Positions 16,893 to 25,405 of a stretch of DNA of 64,000 nt are shown piece after piece. The position numbers and the translations under genes were made by a program. The DNA comes from Actinobacteria bacterium 69-20. Its GTDB lineage: Bacteria; Actinomycetota; Actinomycetes; Mycobacteriales; Nakamurellaceae. The notes below the pieces were generated by a model. It was not told where the DNA came from, searched no databases, and was given only the letters and a program-made list of their open reading frames with translations. The stretch is from assembly GCA_001897425.1 (NCBI GenBank), contig MKSW01000006.1:84976-148975 (forward strand), in the 5' to 3' direction. Within the stretch, counting starts at the first letter, position 1. The number at the start of each line of letters is the position of its first letter.

Positions 16893-18125
16893 ATGAGCGA
16901 GCGGGATTACTTCGAGAAGGATTACTACGCCGCGTTGGGTGTGTCGAAAAACGCGACGACGGCGGAGATCAAGAAGGCCTACCGCAAGCTCGCGCGCGAC
17001 CTCCACCCGGACAAGAACCCCGGCAACAAGCAGGCCGAGGAGAAGTTCAAAGCCGTCTCCGAGGCGTATGACGTGCTGTCGGATGACAAGCGCCGCAAGG
17101 CATATGACGAAGCCCGGAGCCTGGCGGCATCCGGCGCGTTCCGCGGTTTCCCGGGCACCGCGGGTGGACAGCACCGGGGCACCGCCGGCGGATTCGATCT
17201 CTCGGATCTGCTGCGGAATGCCGGCGCCGGCGCCGGTGGCGACGGCGGGTTCGGCGACTTGTTCGGCGGATTGTTCAACCGTCGCGGTGCCGCCGGCCGC
17301 GCCTCCCGTGGGCGGCGCGGGGCCGACGTGGAGACCGAGGTGTCGCTGCCGTTCCGCGACGCGGTGCGCGGGACCACCGTCTCACTGCGCCTCTCCGAGC
17401 GCGGCACCTGCCCGACCTGCCACGGCAGCGGCTCGCAGCCGGGCACGTCGCCGCGGAACTGTCCGGTGTGCGGGGGATCGGGACTTACTAGCCGCAACGA
17501 AGGTTCGTTCGCGTTCTCCGAGCCGTGCATGGCGTGCCATGGAACGGGCAGCGTGATCGACACACCATGCCCGACCTGCCACGGGCAGCGCACCGTCGTC
17601 GCGCCGCGCACAGTGAATACGCGCATCCCCGCGGGAGTGGCGGATGGGCAACGAATCCGGCTGGCCGGCAAGGGTGAGCCGGGGGTCGGTGGCGGCGCTG
17701 CGGGGGATCTGTTCGTCGTGGTGCGGGTGACACCGGATTCGCTCTTCGGCCGCAGCGGCGACAACCTCACGCTCACCGTGCCGGCCACCTTCACGGAGAT
17801 GGCGCTCGGCACCACGATCACGATCCCCACGCTGGAGGCGTCGGTGTCGCTGAAGGTCGCTCCGGGCACGGCGTCGGGACGGAAGCTCCGGGTGCGCGGA
17901 AAGGGTGTCCGACGCGCGAACGGCCATGTCGGCGACCTGATCGTCACGGTGGAAGTGGCGGTGCCGAGCAGGCTTTCGGCCGCGGCGAAGGACGCTCTCG
18001 AGGCGTTCGCGCGGACGCAGACGGCGGATCCGCGGCCGCACATCACTGCGGCCACCGGCGTGGCGGCCGGCAGCACGGCGGGCGCCACGGCCGGCGCGTC
18101 CGCCGGCGCGACTGGAGGTGCGTGA
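16893..18125 (+). CDS. dnaJ: chaperone DnaJ (Hsp40, type I)
   Basis: Co-chaperone that delivers substrates to DnaK and stimulates its ATPase, 410 residues. The J-domain at about residues 10-75 contains the HPD tripeptide in [13 protein letters not shown] Gly/Phe-rich linker follows (about 85-150). The zinc-binding domain has four CxxCxGxG-type repeats: [39 protein letters not shown]. The substrate-binding C-terminal domain begins near [17 protein letters not shown]. It is followed by hspR, whose start overlaps the dnaJ stop. Confidence 0.96.
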   Translation: MSERDYFEKDYYAALGVSKNATTAEIKKAYRKLARDLHPDKNPGNKQAEEKFKAVSEAYDVLSDDKRRKAYDEARSLAASGAFRGFPGTAGGQHRGTAGGFDLSDLLRNAGAGAGGDGGFGDLFGGLFNRRGAAGRASRGRRGADVETEVSLPFRDAVRGTTVSLRLSERGTCPTCHGSGSQPGTSPRNCPVCGGSGLTSRNEGSFAFSEPCMACHGTGSVIDTPCPTCHGQRTVVAPRTVNTRIPAGVADGQRIRLAGKGEPGVGGGAAGDLFVVVRVTPDSLFGRSGDNLTLTVPATFTEMALGTTITIPTLEASVSLKVAPGTASGRKLRVRGKGVRRANGHVGDLIVTVEVAVPSRLSAAAKDALEAFARTQTADPRPHITAATGVAAGSTAGATAGASAGATGGA

Positions 18126-18640
18126 TGGCAACCGAGTACTCGCGCCGTGATCCCGCGGCCGGCCGGCCGATCCACCAGGTGCGGTCTGATGGTCGGATCG
18201 TCGGTGAGATCCGTTTTGATACACCGATTTTCGTGATCTCGGTCGCTGCGGAGTTGGCGGGCATGCACGCGCAGACGCTGCGCTCCTATGACCGTGAGGG
18301 CCTGGTGTCGCCGCGCCGCACATCGGGCGGCGGGCGGCGTTATTCGCCGCGGGATATCGAGCTGCTGCAACAGGTGCAGCGGCTGTCCCAGGACGAGGGT
18401 GTCAATCGGGCCGGGATCCGCCGGATCATGGAGCTGGAGAACCAGGTCGACGCCTTGCGCGAACGCCTCGACGAGCTCACCGCTGATCTCGACGCGGCCC
18501 GGGCGGCCGTGGCCGCCGAACAGCGTCATACTCGGACGTCCGTCGGCGACACGGTGGCGGTGCGCGGCAGCGTCGGTGAGGCCGTCGTGCCCTGGCGCTC
18601 CCACACCACCGCGATCGTCACCTGGCGGCCCGGGCGCTGA
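18125..18640 (+). CDS. hspR: heat-shock repressor HspR (MerR family)
   Basis: Autoregulatory repressor of the Hsp70 operon and clpB. The MerR-type DNA-binding domain (about residues 35-105) is clear: FVISVAAELAGMHAQTLRSYDREGLVSPRRTSGGGRRYS in outline, then IELLQQVQRLSQDEGVNRAGIRRIMELE and a coiled-coil region. At 171 residues it is longer than most HspR, with about 30 extra residues before the domain and a 50-residue tail. An exact copy of the dispersed word is read in this tail as Glu-Gln-Arg-His-Thr. The ATG overlaps the dnaJ stop; a GTG directly before it at 18122 is an alternative start. Confidence 0.93.
   Translation: MATEYSRRDPAAGRPIHQVRSDGRIVGEIRFDTPIFVISVAAELAGMHAQTLRSYDREGLVSPRRTSGGGRRYSPRDIELLQQVQRLSQDEGVNRAGIRRIMELENQVDALRERLDELTADLDAARAAVAAEQRHTRTSVGDTVAVRGSVGEAVVPWRSHTTAIVTWRPGR
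18518..18530 (-). repeat. dispersed 13-bp word, exact
   Basis: GAACAGCGTCATA within the 3' part of hspR, outside the MerR domain. Confidence 0.75.
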
Positions 18641-18662
18641 CGCCCGCGCGCACCGGGGAGCG

Positions 18663-19544
18663 CTACTCCATCAGGTTGTCGCTGAGCGCGTCGAGCGCCA
18701 AAGCCTTTGCCGCGACAGCGGACTCGCCGAGGCGTAGGGTGAGCGCCGCGACGATCGCTTCGATCAGAATGGCTTGCGGCAAGCGGGACGTCAGCGTGAT
18801 CTCCTCGCGGAACGTGAGGTCCGGCATGGTCGCGATCAGGCTCACCGTCGCCAGTTCCGTGAGCGGTGTGCGATCGAACGCGGTGATGGCCAGGACGGCG
18901 GCTCCGGCTGCTCGGGCGGCAGCCGCGGCACGCACGCTGGACGTGTTGGCGCCGCTGCCGCTGATCACCAGGATGGCGTCGACCTCGCTCAACAGGCGCG
19001 CCGTGATCTGCTGGTTCATCACGTCCGTCGGCGCCTCGGCCGGGCGCCCGATGCTCGTCATCCGCGCGGCGATATCCGACGCGAGCGGCGCGGACAGGCC
19101 GTTCCCCACCACGAGCAGACGGTGCGCGGTGGCCAGCGTGTCGACGGCCCGGCCGACGGCATCCGCGCTCAGCAGGGCGGGCATCTGAGCGGCCGTGGCC
19201 GCCACATGCAGGAAGGTGGCATGGACGACGCTCGCCGGGTCCGACGGGTTCACCGAATCCGGCGTCCCGCCCGCGGCGGCGGCGCGGTAGCCGGCGTCAC
19301 GCGCCAACAGCACCCGAAGTTGTTGGTAGCCGGCGAATCCCAGACTCTGGCAGGTGCGCACGACGGTCGCCCGGGACGCCCCGGCCGCGTCCGCGACCTG
19401 TTGGGAGTTCAGCTCGACGATCTCCGTCGTTCGCTCGAGTAGGACAGCCGCCACCGCCTGCTCGGTCGGTTGCAGGGTGGGCATGCGCGACCGGATGGTC
19501 GCGATCACCCCGCCGGGTTGCGACGGAGTCTGATCGGAAATCAC
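18663..19544 (-). CDS. MurR/RpiR-family transcriptional regulator
   Basis: 293 residues: an N-terminal HTH_6 domain (about 10-85, LTPTEQAVAAVLLE-like start and GASRATVVRTCQSLGFAGYQQLR recognition region) followed by a SIS sugar-phosphate-binding domain (about 120-260, with VVGNGLSAPLASDIAARM and VISGSGANTSSVRAAAAAR). Such regulators sense phosphorylated metabolites. It is the last gene of the minus-strand cluster, overlapping the metallophosphoesterase gene by four bases, so it probably controls the phn-like operon in which it lies. Confidence 0.88.
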   Translation of the reverse strand: MISDQTPSQPGGVIATIRSRMPTLQPTEQAVAAVLLERTTEIVELNSQQVADAAGASRATVVRTCQSLGFAGYQQLRVLLARDAGYRAAAAGGTPDSVNPSDPASVVHATFLHVAATAAQMPALLSADAVGRAVDTLATAHRLLVVGNGLSAPLASDIAARMTSIGRPAEAPTDVMNQQITARLLSEVDAILVISGSGANTSSVRAAAAARAAGAAVLAITAFDRTPLTELATVSLIATMPDLTFREEITLTSRLPQAILIEAIVAALTLRLGESAVAAKALALDALSDNLME

Positions 19545-20443
19545 TGGGGCGCACCGGGTTTCCCGGGCTTTCCGGCTTTCGCGGCGCGTGCTTCGACCGC
19601 GGCCGGATCGAAGTCGTACGCCTGGTCGCCGTCGTGCGCCGACGGTGCCGTGAAGAAGCGCGCGATCGGCGGCGGCACTTCACCGATCGGGTATGACGAT
19701 GTTCTCGGGTCGTGCGTTGTCCCATCGGTGAGCGGCAGGGTGACGACGACCGCCCCGGAGCCGACAACGGCACGTTCGTGCCCGGGTGTCGCCAGCACGT
19801 CGGTGGTGTTGGTGATGCCGGGCGCCACGATGAGCGGAATGCCGCGCACCGTGGTCGTGAGCGAGTGGTGGAAATGCCCGGCGAGGATGAGGCGCACATC
19901 GGTTCCCGCCAGCACATCCATGAGCTCGTCGCGGTTCTCGAGCTCGAGCGCCTGCAGCAGCGGCGTTGTCGCGCCGACCGGCGGATGGTGCAGAACGACC
20001 ACCGACCCCTGCTCGGCAGGCGTCGCCAGTTCGCCCCGGAGCCAAGCGAGCTGCGCCGCGTCGATCGACCCGTAGCCGTAGCCGGGCACGGACGAATCGA
20101 GTCGGAGGAAGCGCACACCGCGGACCGTTGACACGCCCGTGCGCTGGCCGATCACGGCCTCGAACCCGTCCCGGCCGTCGTGGTTGCCCATGACGTAGAC
20201 GACCTGCGCGCCGCGATCCTGCGCCCACGGTTCGACGATCGAGCGGAGCAGCCGGTAGGACTCCGCACTCCCGTCGTCGGTCAGGTCGCCGGACATCACC
20301 ACCGCGTCGATGTGCCGAAGGGCGTCGGCGCGCCTCAGCACCCGGTTCAGTGCGGCCGCGGTGTCGGTGACCCCGACGTGCAGCGACCCGTCGCCCAACA
20401 GATGCGTGTCGGACAGGTGCAGCACCTGCAACTCCGCGGTCAT
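19541..20443 (-). CDS. metallophosphoesterase (CpdA/GpdQ-like class III phosphodiesterase)
   Basis: Calcineurin-like phosphoesterase, 300 residues. All metal-binding motifs are present: LSDTHLL (D-x-H), GDLTDDG, MGNHDGRDGF, VVLHHPPVG and AGHFHHS. This motif set is shared by 3',5'-cyclic-nucleotide and glycerophosphodiester phosphodiesterases. It overlaps both neighbours (rpiR-like and the permease) by four bases. The context with a PhnCDE-type importer and a HAD phosphatase suggests hydrolysis of an imported phosphodiester, which is inference. An exact dispersed word encodes part of its variable C-terminus. Confidence 0.88.
   Translation of the reverse strand: MTAELQVLHLSDTHLLGDGSLHVGVTDTAAALNRVLRRADALRHIDAVVMSGDLTDDGSAESYRLLRSIVEPWAQDRGAQVVYVMGNHDGRDGFEAVIGQRTGVSTVRGVRFLRLDSSVPGYGYGSIDAAQLAWLRGELATPAEQGSVVVLHHPPVGATTPLLQALELENRDELMDVLAGTDVRLILAGHFHHSLTTTVRGIPLIVAPGITNTTDVLATPGHERAVVGSGAVVVTLPLTDGTTHDPRTSSYPIGEVPPPIARFFTAPSAHDGDQAYDFDPAAVEARAAKAGKPGKPGAPQ
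19692..19704 (+). repeat. dispersed 13-bp word, exact (A variant)
   Basis: TATGACGATGTTC in the 3' part of the metallophosphoesterase gene, preceded by CGGG and followed by TCGG. On the coding strand it is read as Arg-Thr-Ser-Ser-Tyr. Confidence 0.75.
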
Positions 20444-21507
20444 TCTTCCGCCTTTCGCCGGTCTTCCGAATTAGCGGTGCCGGCCGGGTCGCTCGCTGCG
20501 GCTCGTGCGGTGCCGTCGGGCGCGCTCGCTGTCGCTCGCGCGGTGCGCCGCCGGCGCAGCCTAGCCGCGAACGGGAGGTCCCAACGTCCCGTAATGATCC
20601 TGATGCGCACCATCCCGGACAGTTGGTCGATGATCATGGTGATCGCCACCACCGTGATCATCAACATACCGACGACATCCCAGACTCGGAATTGGATGTT
20701 GTCCATGAGCATCTTGCCGATGCCTCCGGCGCCGATCAAGCCCAGGATCGCCGAGGCGCGCACACTGATCTCGAAGCGGTACAGCCAGAACGCGAGCACA
20801 TCCGGCTGGGCATTGGGCCACACGCCCCAGCGCATCACCTGGGCACGGCTCGCGCCGGCCGCGTTCGCGGCCTCGATGGCCCCGCGATCGACGGCCTCGA
20901 AGCTCTCGTACCCCCACTTGCCCAGCGTGCCAATGGATCCCAGCGCGATCGCGAGTGCACCCGTGTAGGCGGTCAGGCCGGTGACCGACAGCATGAGGAC
21001 CGCGATCACCACCTCCGGCACCGCGCGCAGGACGGCGAAGAACCCGCGGATCGGCCAGCGGACCCATACCGGCGTCAGGCCGCGCGTCGCGAGCAGGCTG
21101 AGCGGAAACGAGATCACGATTCCGAGCATCGTGCCGAACCAGGCCATCGCGACCGACAGCATGGTCGCCGACACGGCGGCGGGCAGCTGGCCCCATGCCG
21201 GCGGGCCGAACATCAGGCCGATGTAGTGCACCAACCGTGCGGGTGCGTGCCCGAGCGAGTCCCAGCTGATGTCCACGCTCCAGAACGCGGCCACAACGAC
21301 GGCCGACACTAGCGCCCACACGACCTGGCGGAGGCGGCGGTGCGGGCGCTTCGGGCGGGCGGCCGGTGGAATACCCGGCGGCAGCCCGGCAGGCGAGTCA
21401 GGGTTCGAGCCGACTGTCGAGCCGATGCCGGCGGACCCGGGCGCGGGCGGTGGCGCCTCCGCGACGCGTAGCGGATCGGCCGCGGGCGTGGTGCCGAGCG
21501 GCGTCAT
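20440..21507 (-). CDS. phnE: PhnE-type ABC transporter permease, second
   Basis: Inner-membrane permease of 355 residues with an unusual proline-rich 60-residue N-terminus and an Ala/Thr-rich C-tail. The binding-protein-dependent transport domain shows SATMLSVAMAWFGTMLGIVIS, the coupling-helix motif EAANAAGASRAQVMRWGVWPNAQP (EAA loop) and LGLIGAGGIGKMLMDN. The start ATG at 21507 overlaps the stop of the first permease. It likely pairs with the other PhnE as a heterodimer. Confidence 0.88.
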   Translation of the reverse strand: MTPLGTTPAADPLRVAEAPPPAPGSAGIGSTVGSNPDSPAGLPPGIPPAARPKRPHRRLRQVVWALVSAVVVAAFWSVDISWDSLGHAPARLVHYIGLMFGPPAWGQLPAAVSATMLSVAMAWFGTMLGIVISFPLSLLATRGLTPVWVRWPIRGFFAVLRAVPEVVIAVLMLSVTGLTAYTGALAIALGSIGTLGKWGYESFEAVDRGAIEAANAAGASRAQVMRWGVWPNAQPDVLAFWLYRFEISVRASAILGLIGAGGIGKMLMDNIQFRVWDVVGMLMITVVAITMIIDQLSGMVRIRIITGRWDLPFAARLRRRRTARATASAPDGTARAAASDPAGTANSEDRRKAEE

Positions 21508-22358
21508 ATGAGAAGCCGTTTCCGGCTGGCCGAGCTCAGCAGTTCGAGCGCGAGAATGATGACCAGGACTTCGAGGATGATCGTCGAAAGATAGTGGTAC
21601 TGATAGAAAGTCCGCACCTTGTCGATCAACATGCCGAGGCCCCCGGCACCGACCAGGCCGATCACGGTGGACGCGCGGATGTTCAGTTCGAAGACGTAGA
21701 TGGTCTGCGAGATGTAGCTCGGCGCGACCTCGGGCAGCATGGCGATCCTGTCGGCCTTCAGCCATGTCGCGCCGGAGGCGAGGGCCGCCTCCTGCCCGCC
21801 GCGGTCGAGACCGTCGAGCGCCTCGGAGATCAGTTTGACCATGATGCCGAGATCGAACAGCACCAGGGCGAAAACGCCTGAGATGGCGCCGGTTCCGATG
21901 ACGGTGACGAACACGGCGGCGTAGAGCAGGTCCGGGATGCTGCGGATCACGTTCATGATGAATCGGGCGACGCCGAGCACCACGGTGCTCGGGTTCGTGA
22001 CCCGCGAGGCGAGGAACGAGATCGGCAGCGCGAGCGCCACGCTTACGGCCGTTCCGATGACGGCCATCTGGACGGTCTCCAGCAGTGCCCCGGCGGTGTC
22101 GGGGATGAACGTGTAGTCGGGCTGGAACAGCTGCACCAGCGTGCGCGAGGCGTTGTGCGCGTTGCGGATGAGGGTCGCCGGGTCGAACTGGATCGCGATC
22201 GCGGACCATGCGGTGAGGGCGCAGATCACCGCAGCGATCACGAGTGCGCGCGGCCAGGTTCGCGGTTTGTGGGGCCAGGGCCTGTGCTCGTCGGGATGCC
22301 GTGTGGCGATGCCCGGCGCATCGCCAGGCGGAGGTACCGCGATCGGGAACGTCGTCAT
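21504..22358 (-). CDS. phnE: PhnE-type ABC transporter permease, first
   Basis: Permease of 284 residues. It has a hydrophobic start (RALVIAAVICALTAWSAIAI), LLETVQMAVIGTAVSVALALP, IRSIPDLLYAAVFV, the EAA-like loop GQEAALASGATWLKADRIAMLPEV and LVGAGGLGMLIDKVRTF, all characteristic of phosphonate/phosphate-ester permeases. It overlaps phnC (ATGA) and the next permease by four bases each, so the cluster is translationally coupled. Confidence 0.9.
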   Translation of the reverse strand: MTTFPIAVPPPGDAPGIATRHPDEHRPWPHKPRTWPRALVIAAVICALTAWSAIAIQFDPATLIRNAHNASRTLVQLFQPDYTFIPDTAGALLETVQMAVIGTAVSVALALPISFLASRVTNPSTVVLGVARFIMNVIRSIPDLLYAAVFVTVIGTGAISGVFALVLFDLGIMVKLISEALDGLDRGGQEAALASGATWLKADRIAMLPEVAPSYISQTIYVFELNIRASTVIGLVGAGGLGMLIDKVRTFYQYHYLSTIILEVLVIILALELLSSASRKRLLI

Positions 22359-22359
22359 A
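22347..22359 (-). repeat. dispersed 13-bp word, one mismatch, at a start codon
   Basis: GAACGTCGTCATA. On the minus strand it contains the ATG of the first phnE (TATGACG). A weaker two-mismatch copy at 21496-21508 similarly holds the ATG of the second phnE. These may be chance matches to Met-Thr starts. Confidence 0.35.
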
Positions 22360-23161
22360 CGGCTGCCTGCTGATGGCCCGGGAGCATGTCCTCCGCGGTG
22401 AGCGACCGACCGTAGATCGACTCGAAGACGCCCTCGTCCGCGTCGGCGCCCGGCCCGTCGAAGACGAGTCGGCCTTCGCGCAATCCGAGCAGGCGTTGTC
22501 CGTAACGCCGTGCCAGATCGAGGAAGTGGAGGTTCACCACCACGGTGATGCCGAGGTCCGCGTTGATGCGCTGCAGGTCCCGCATCACGACATGTGAGGT
22601 GGGCGGATCCAGGGATGCGGTCGGCTCGTCGGCCAGGATCACCCGGGGCCGCTGGGCGAGCGACCGCGCGATCGCCACGCGCTGCTGTTGCCCGCCGGAA
22701 AGTTCCGAAGCCTTGGCGTACGCCTTGTGCACGATCTCGACCCGCTCGAGGGCCTGCATCGCGAGCTCCACGTCGTCGCGCTTCCACGCCGCGAGTAGGG
22801 CCCGCCAGGCGGGGGTGTGGTAGAGCCGCCCCATCAGGACGTTGTTGATCACGGTGGTGCGCTTGGCCAGGTTGAAACTCTGGAAGATCATGCCGATTTC
22901 GCTACGAACGGTGCGTAAGCCCTTGCCGCGCAAACCTTTCAGGCCCACGTCGCCGACGGTGATCTGCCCGGAGCTGATCGGTACCAGGCCGTTGATCGTG
23001 CGGACCAGGGTCGACTTGCCGGCACCCGACAGACCGACGACGGCGACCATCTCGCCGCCGCCGATCCGCAGGGTGATGTCGTCCAGCCCCACGAAGCCGT
23101 TCGGATAGGTGACACCGACGTGGTCGAAGGCGATGTCGGCCGCCTGCTGCGCCTGGCTCAT
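22355..23161 (-). CDS. phnC: PhnC-type ABC transporter ATP-binding protein
   Basis: ATPase of 268 residues energising the phosphonate-type importer. Walker A GLSGAGKST, Q-loop IFQSFNL, signature LSGGQQQRVAIARSL, Walker B VILADEPTASLD and a switch His in VVNLHFLDLARRYG are all present. The ATG at 23161 was chosen because the open frame upstream runs antiparallel to the binding-protein gene. The order binding protein - ATPase - two permeases is the usual PhnDCEE order. Confidence 0.92.
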   Translation of the reverse strand: MSQAQQAADIAFDHVGVTYPNGFVGLDDITLRIGGGEMVAVVGLSGAGKSTLVRTINGLVPISSGQITVGDVGLKGLRGKGLRTVRSEIGMIFQSFNLAKRTTVINNVLMGRLYHTPAWRALLAAWKRDDVELAMQALERVEIVHKAYAKASELSGGQQQRVAIARSLAQRPRVILADEPTASLDPPTSHVVMRDLQRINADLGITVVVNLHFLDLARRYGQRLLGLREGRLVFDGPGADADEGVFESIYGRSLTAEDMLPGHQQAAV

Positions 23162-23304
23162 GGCACTGCCCCTTCCGAGATGTCCCTTGCTAGAAAGTCC
23201 TGCCGGAACATCCCTTCCGATTCTGCGGGTTCGCGCGTGCACTGCGGGGTCCGCTAGGCCCGCTGGGTCCGCGACCGGGGTGGCCGCGGACCCCGGCCCC
23301 AGCC

Positions 23305-24351
23305 TCAGCCCAGGCCGATCGACTTGGCGGCGTCCAACGTACGCTGCAGGCTCGCCGGGTTCGCGTCGACCAGCCCGGTGATCTGGTAGATGGCCGTCAG
23401 CGCCTTCACTCCGTCCGGCGTGGCCGCGTAATCCTTCATCGCCGTGGCGATCTTCGTCTGCCACGCCTTGGACAGGTTGGCGGACAACGACACGCCGTCG
23501 TTCGGGATCTCGTCGGTGAGCGCGAAGACGACGACCTTCTGCCCGACGTCCGGCGTGTCCTTCGCGACCACCTCGCGCGCGTCCCAATAGCTGGTGCCGA
23601 CCTCGGCGTCCCCGTTGTAGACGGCCAGCACACTCGCGTCGTTCGCCGTCACCTGCGTCACCTTGATGTCCTTGAGCTCGACGCCCTCCTTGTGCATCGC
23701 GGCGACGGGGAAGATGTACCCGGCCGGCGACGCGGCCTGCAGCAGCGAGACCGTCGCGCCCTTGATCTTCTTGATGCTGTCCAGCCCGGCTGGGCCGGTG
23801 CCCGACTGCGTGCCGTTGCAGTAGAGCATCCCATTGGCGCCCTTGACCGGCGTGTCCGTGCAGTACTTGTCCGGCTTGTTCGTCATGAACTGCGCGGCGT
23901 AGCTGGACTTGCCCTTGCGCTGGGTCTGCAGAGCCGGGACGGCACCGTACTTCTCGCACGCCTGGCTCATCTGCAGGCTCGGGAGCATGCCGATCTGGGC
24001 CTGGTCGCTGCCGATCGCCTCGACGGCCGCCTGATAGTCCTGGGTGATGACGCCCTTCACCGGAATGCCGAGTCGCTGCGTCAAGGCTTCTTCGAGCGGT
24101 TTCACCGTCTCCACGAGCTTTTTCGCGTCGCCGGACGGCACCAGCGCGAGCGTGAGCTGCTTCGGGTCCGTGGCGCTGTCGTTCGACTTGCCGGTGCACG
24201 GCGCGGCTGCGGAACTGGTCGCCCCGGAACTGGTTGATCCGGAACCGGTGTTGGACGAGGAATCCTGTTTGACGCCGCAGCCGGCGAGCACCAGGGACGA
24301 GGCGAGCGCGATGCCGATGGCGGCGAAGGTGGTGTGCCTGCGGATGCTCAT
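23305..24351 (-). CDS. phnD: PhnD-type phosphonate/phosphate-ester substrate-binding lipoprotein
   Basis: 348-residue lipoprotein. The signal peptide ends in the lipobox LAGC (Cys25), followed by a Ser/Thr-rich linker. The PhnD/SsuA/TauA-like domain starts at about residue 65 (KQLTLALVPSGDAKKLVETVKPLEEALTQRLG) and contains IGSDQAQIGMLPSLQM and DAEVGTSYWDAREVV. There are 143 bp between its stop and phnC with no gene, so expression may differ from the rest. The ligand could be a phosphonate, phosphite or phosphate ester. Confidence 0.9.
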   Translation of the reverse strand: MSIRRHTTFAAIGIALASSLVLAGCGVKQDSSSNTGSGSTSSGATSSAAAPCTGKSNDSATDPKQLTLALVPSGDAKKLVETVKPLEEALTQRLGIPVKGVITQDYQAAVEAIGSDQAQIGMLPSLQMSQACEKYGAVPALQTQRKGKSSYAAQFMTNKPDKYCTDTPVKGANGMLYCNGTQSGTGPAGLDSIKKIKGATVSLLQAASPAGYIFPVAAMHKEGVELKDIKVTQVTANDASVLAVYNGDAEVGTSYWDAREVVAKDTPDVGQKVVVFALTDEIPNDGVSLSANLSKAWQTKIATAMKDYAATPDGVKALTAIYQITGLVDANPASLQRTLDAAKSIGLG

Positions 24352-24383
24352 GGAGTTCCTGCTTTCTTGAGAGTGGGTGGCGG

Positions 24384-25247
24384 TCAGCGTGTTTCGATGA
24401 TGGATGCGGGGTCGTCGATGGGGCGCGGCGGATGGGCCGCGACGAACGCATCCGGGTGCGCCGCCCAGAGGCGGATCGCGTCGTACATGTCGGGCAGGGT
24501 GTCGCTGATCAGGTGTGCGGGGCCGGCGTTCTGGCGGAATCGATCAACGAGCGCTGTGCAACACCCGGCGTCGAGCAGCGGTTCGATGTCGTTGGCCCAG
24601 ACGTCCCCGACGGCCAGGAGATCGGCCGGCGCGCGACCGTCGAGAAGCCTGGGCAACAGGTCGCGCCAGCCTGCCGGCTTACCGGCGTCGGTGATGACCT
24701 CGTCGATCACATCGCCGAGGCCGATGGTGGCGAGTGTGTCGCGGACGCCGGCCGCCGGCGCATTCGTCACCACCACGCGATGAACCGTGCCGGCGAGTTC
24801 GGCGAGCAGCTCGTCGAGCCCGGCTGGTGCGTGGGTGTCCAGGCCACCGGTCGCGAGCGCCTGGCGGCTGGCCCGGTATGCCGTGGCGCGCTGTCGGTCC
24901 GTGGCCAGACCGTCGGTGATCGCCGCCACGGCGGCATAGCCGTCCAGATAGCGCGGTGCGCGTTCGATCCCGTGCAGGAACGCGGCGAGCGCACCCCGGA
25001 TGGCCGGCGCCGGATCCGCCAGATGCGCTGCCCCGGAACCGATCTCGTGGATCACGGCCTCGGCGTACGCCCAGACCGGCGCATCGCCGAGACAGACCGT
25101 GCCGTCGAAATCAAGGACCAGGACGCGGTGCGCGGCCGTTCGGCCGACGGCCTGGCGGGCGTCGGTTCGAGCGCGTGATCTGGGCAGGTGCGGGTCCGTG
25201 AGCTGCGTCACCGCTGCACCATAACCGTCTACGAACGCAATGTCCAT
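24384..25247 (-). CDS. HAD-superfamily phosphatase
   Basis: 287 residues. The catalytic motif LDFDGTVC lies near residue 45 (nucleophile Asp and general acid Asp both present). Motif II is VVVTNAPAAG, motif III contains the Lys of DAGKPAGW, and motif IV is LAVGDVWANDIEPLLDAG. It is the first gene of the minus-strand cluster, 32 bp before phnD, and probably removes phosphate from the imported compound or its diesterase product. The first 40 residues are not conserved-looking; the start could be internal. Confidence 0.83.
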   Translation of the reverse strand: MDIAFVDGYGAAVTQLTDPHLPRSRARTDARQAVGRTAAHRVLVLDFDGTVCLGDAPVWAYAEAVIHEIGSGAAHLADPAPAIRGALAAFLHGIERAPRYLDGYAAVAAITDGLATDRQRATAYRASRQALATGGLDTHAPAGLDELLAELAGTVHRVVVTNAPAAGVRDTLATIGLGDVIDEVITDAGKPAGWRDLLPRLLDGRAPADLLAVGDVWANDIEPLLDAGCCTALVDRFRQNAGPAHLISDTLPDMYDAIRLWAAHPDAFVAAHPPRPIDDPASIIETR

Positions 25248-25355
25248 AGAAAAGATGATTGATGAACGCTACGTTCATGAGCGGCGACGGTCTGCTCCAG
25301 CGCGACCCTGCTTCGGTGCGACGGACCGGTAGCGCATCCGGCCGGCGCGGCCGGC

Positions 25356-25402
25356 CGCGAACAGCGTCATAGGCGGAACCACCGGCCATGACGCTGTTCG
25401 CG
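25356..25402. repeat. hairpin made of two dispersed words
   Basis: Perfect 15-bp inverted repeat, 25356-25370 against 25388-25402, with a 17-nt loop. The arms contain GAACAGCGTCATA (exact) and CATGACGCTGTTC (one mismatch). It begins three bases beyond the stop codon of the minus-strand DHA2 gene, a terminator position, but no T-run follows. Confidence 0.8.
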
Positions 25403-25405
25403 CTG

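Noticed and set aside
17067..17110. TATGACG occurrences in dnaJ
   Set aside because: They encode conserved J-domain residues (YDVLSD and YDEA) and do not match beyond the first seven bases.
20485..20555. Repeated CGCTCGCTGCGGCTC-like sequence at the 3' end of the second phnE as a repeat family
   Set aside because: It is low-complexity GC-rich coding sequence for the Ala/Thr/Arg-rich tail; no conserved unit could be defined.
22359..24451. Long minus-strand frames fused to phnC and phnE
   Set aside because: They run through neighbouring genes in shadow frames; the family N-termini fix the starts at 23161 and 22358.
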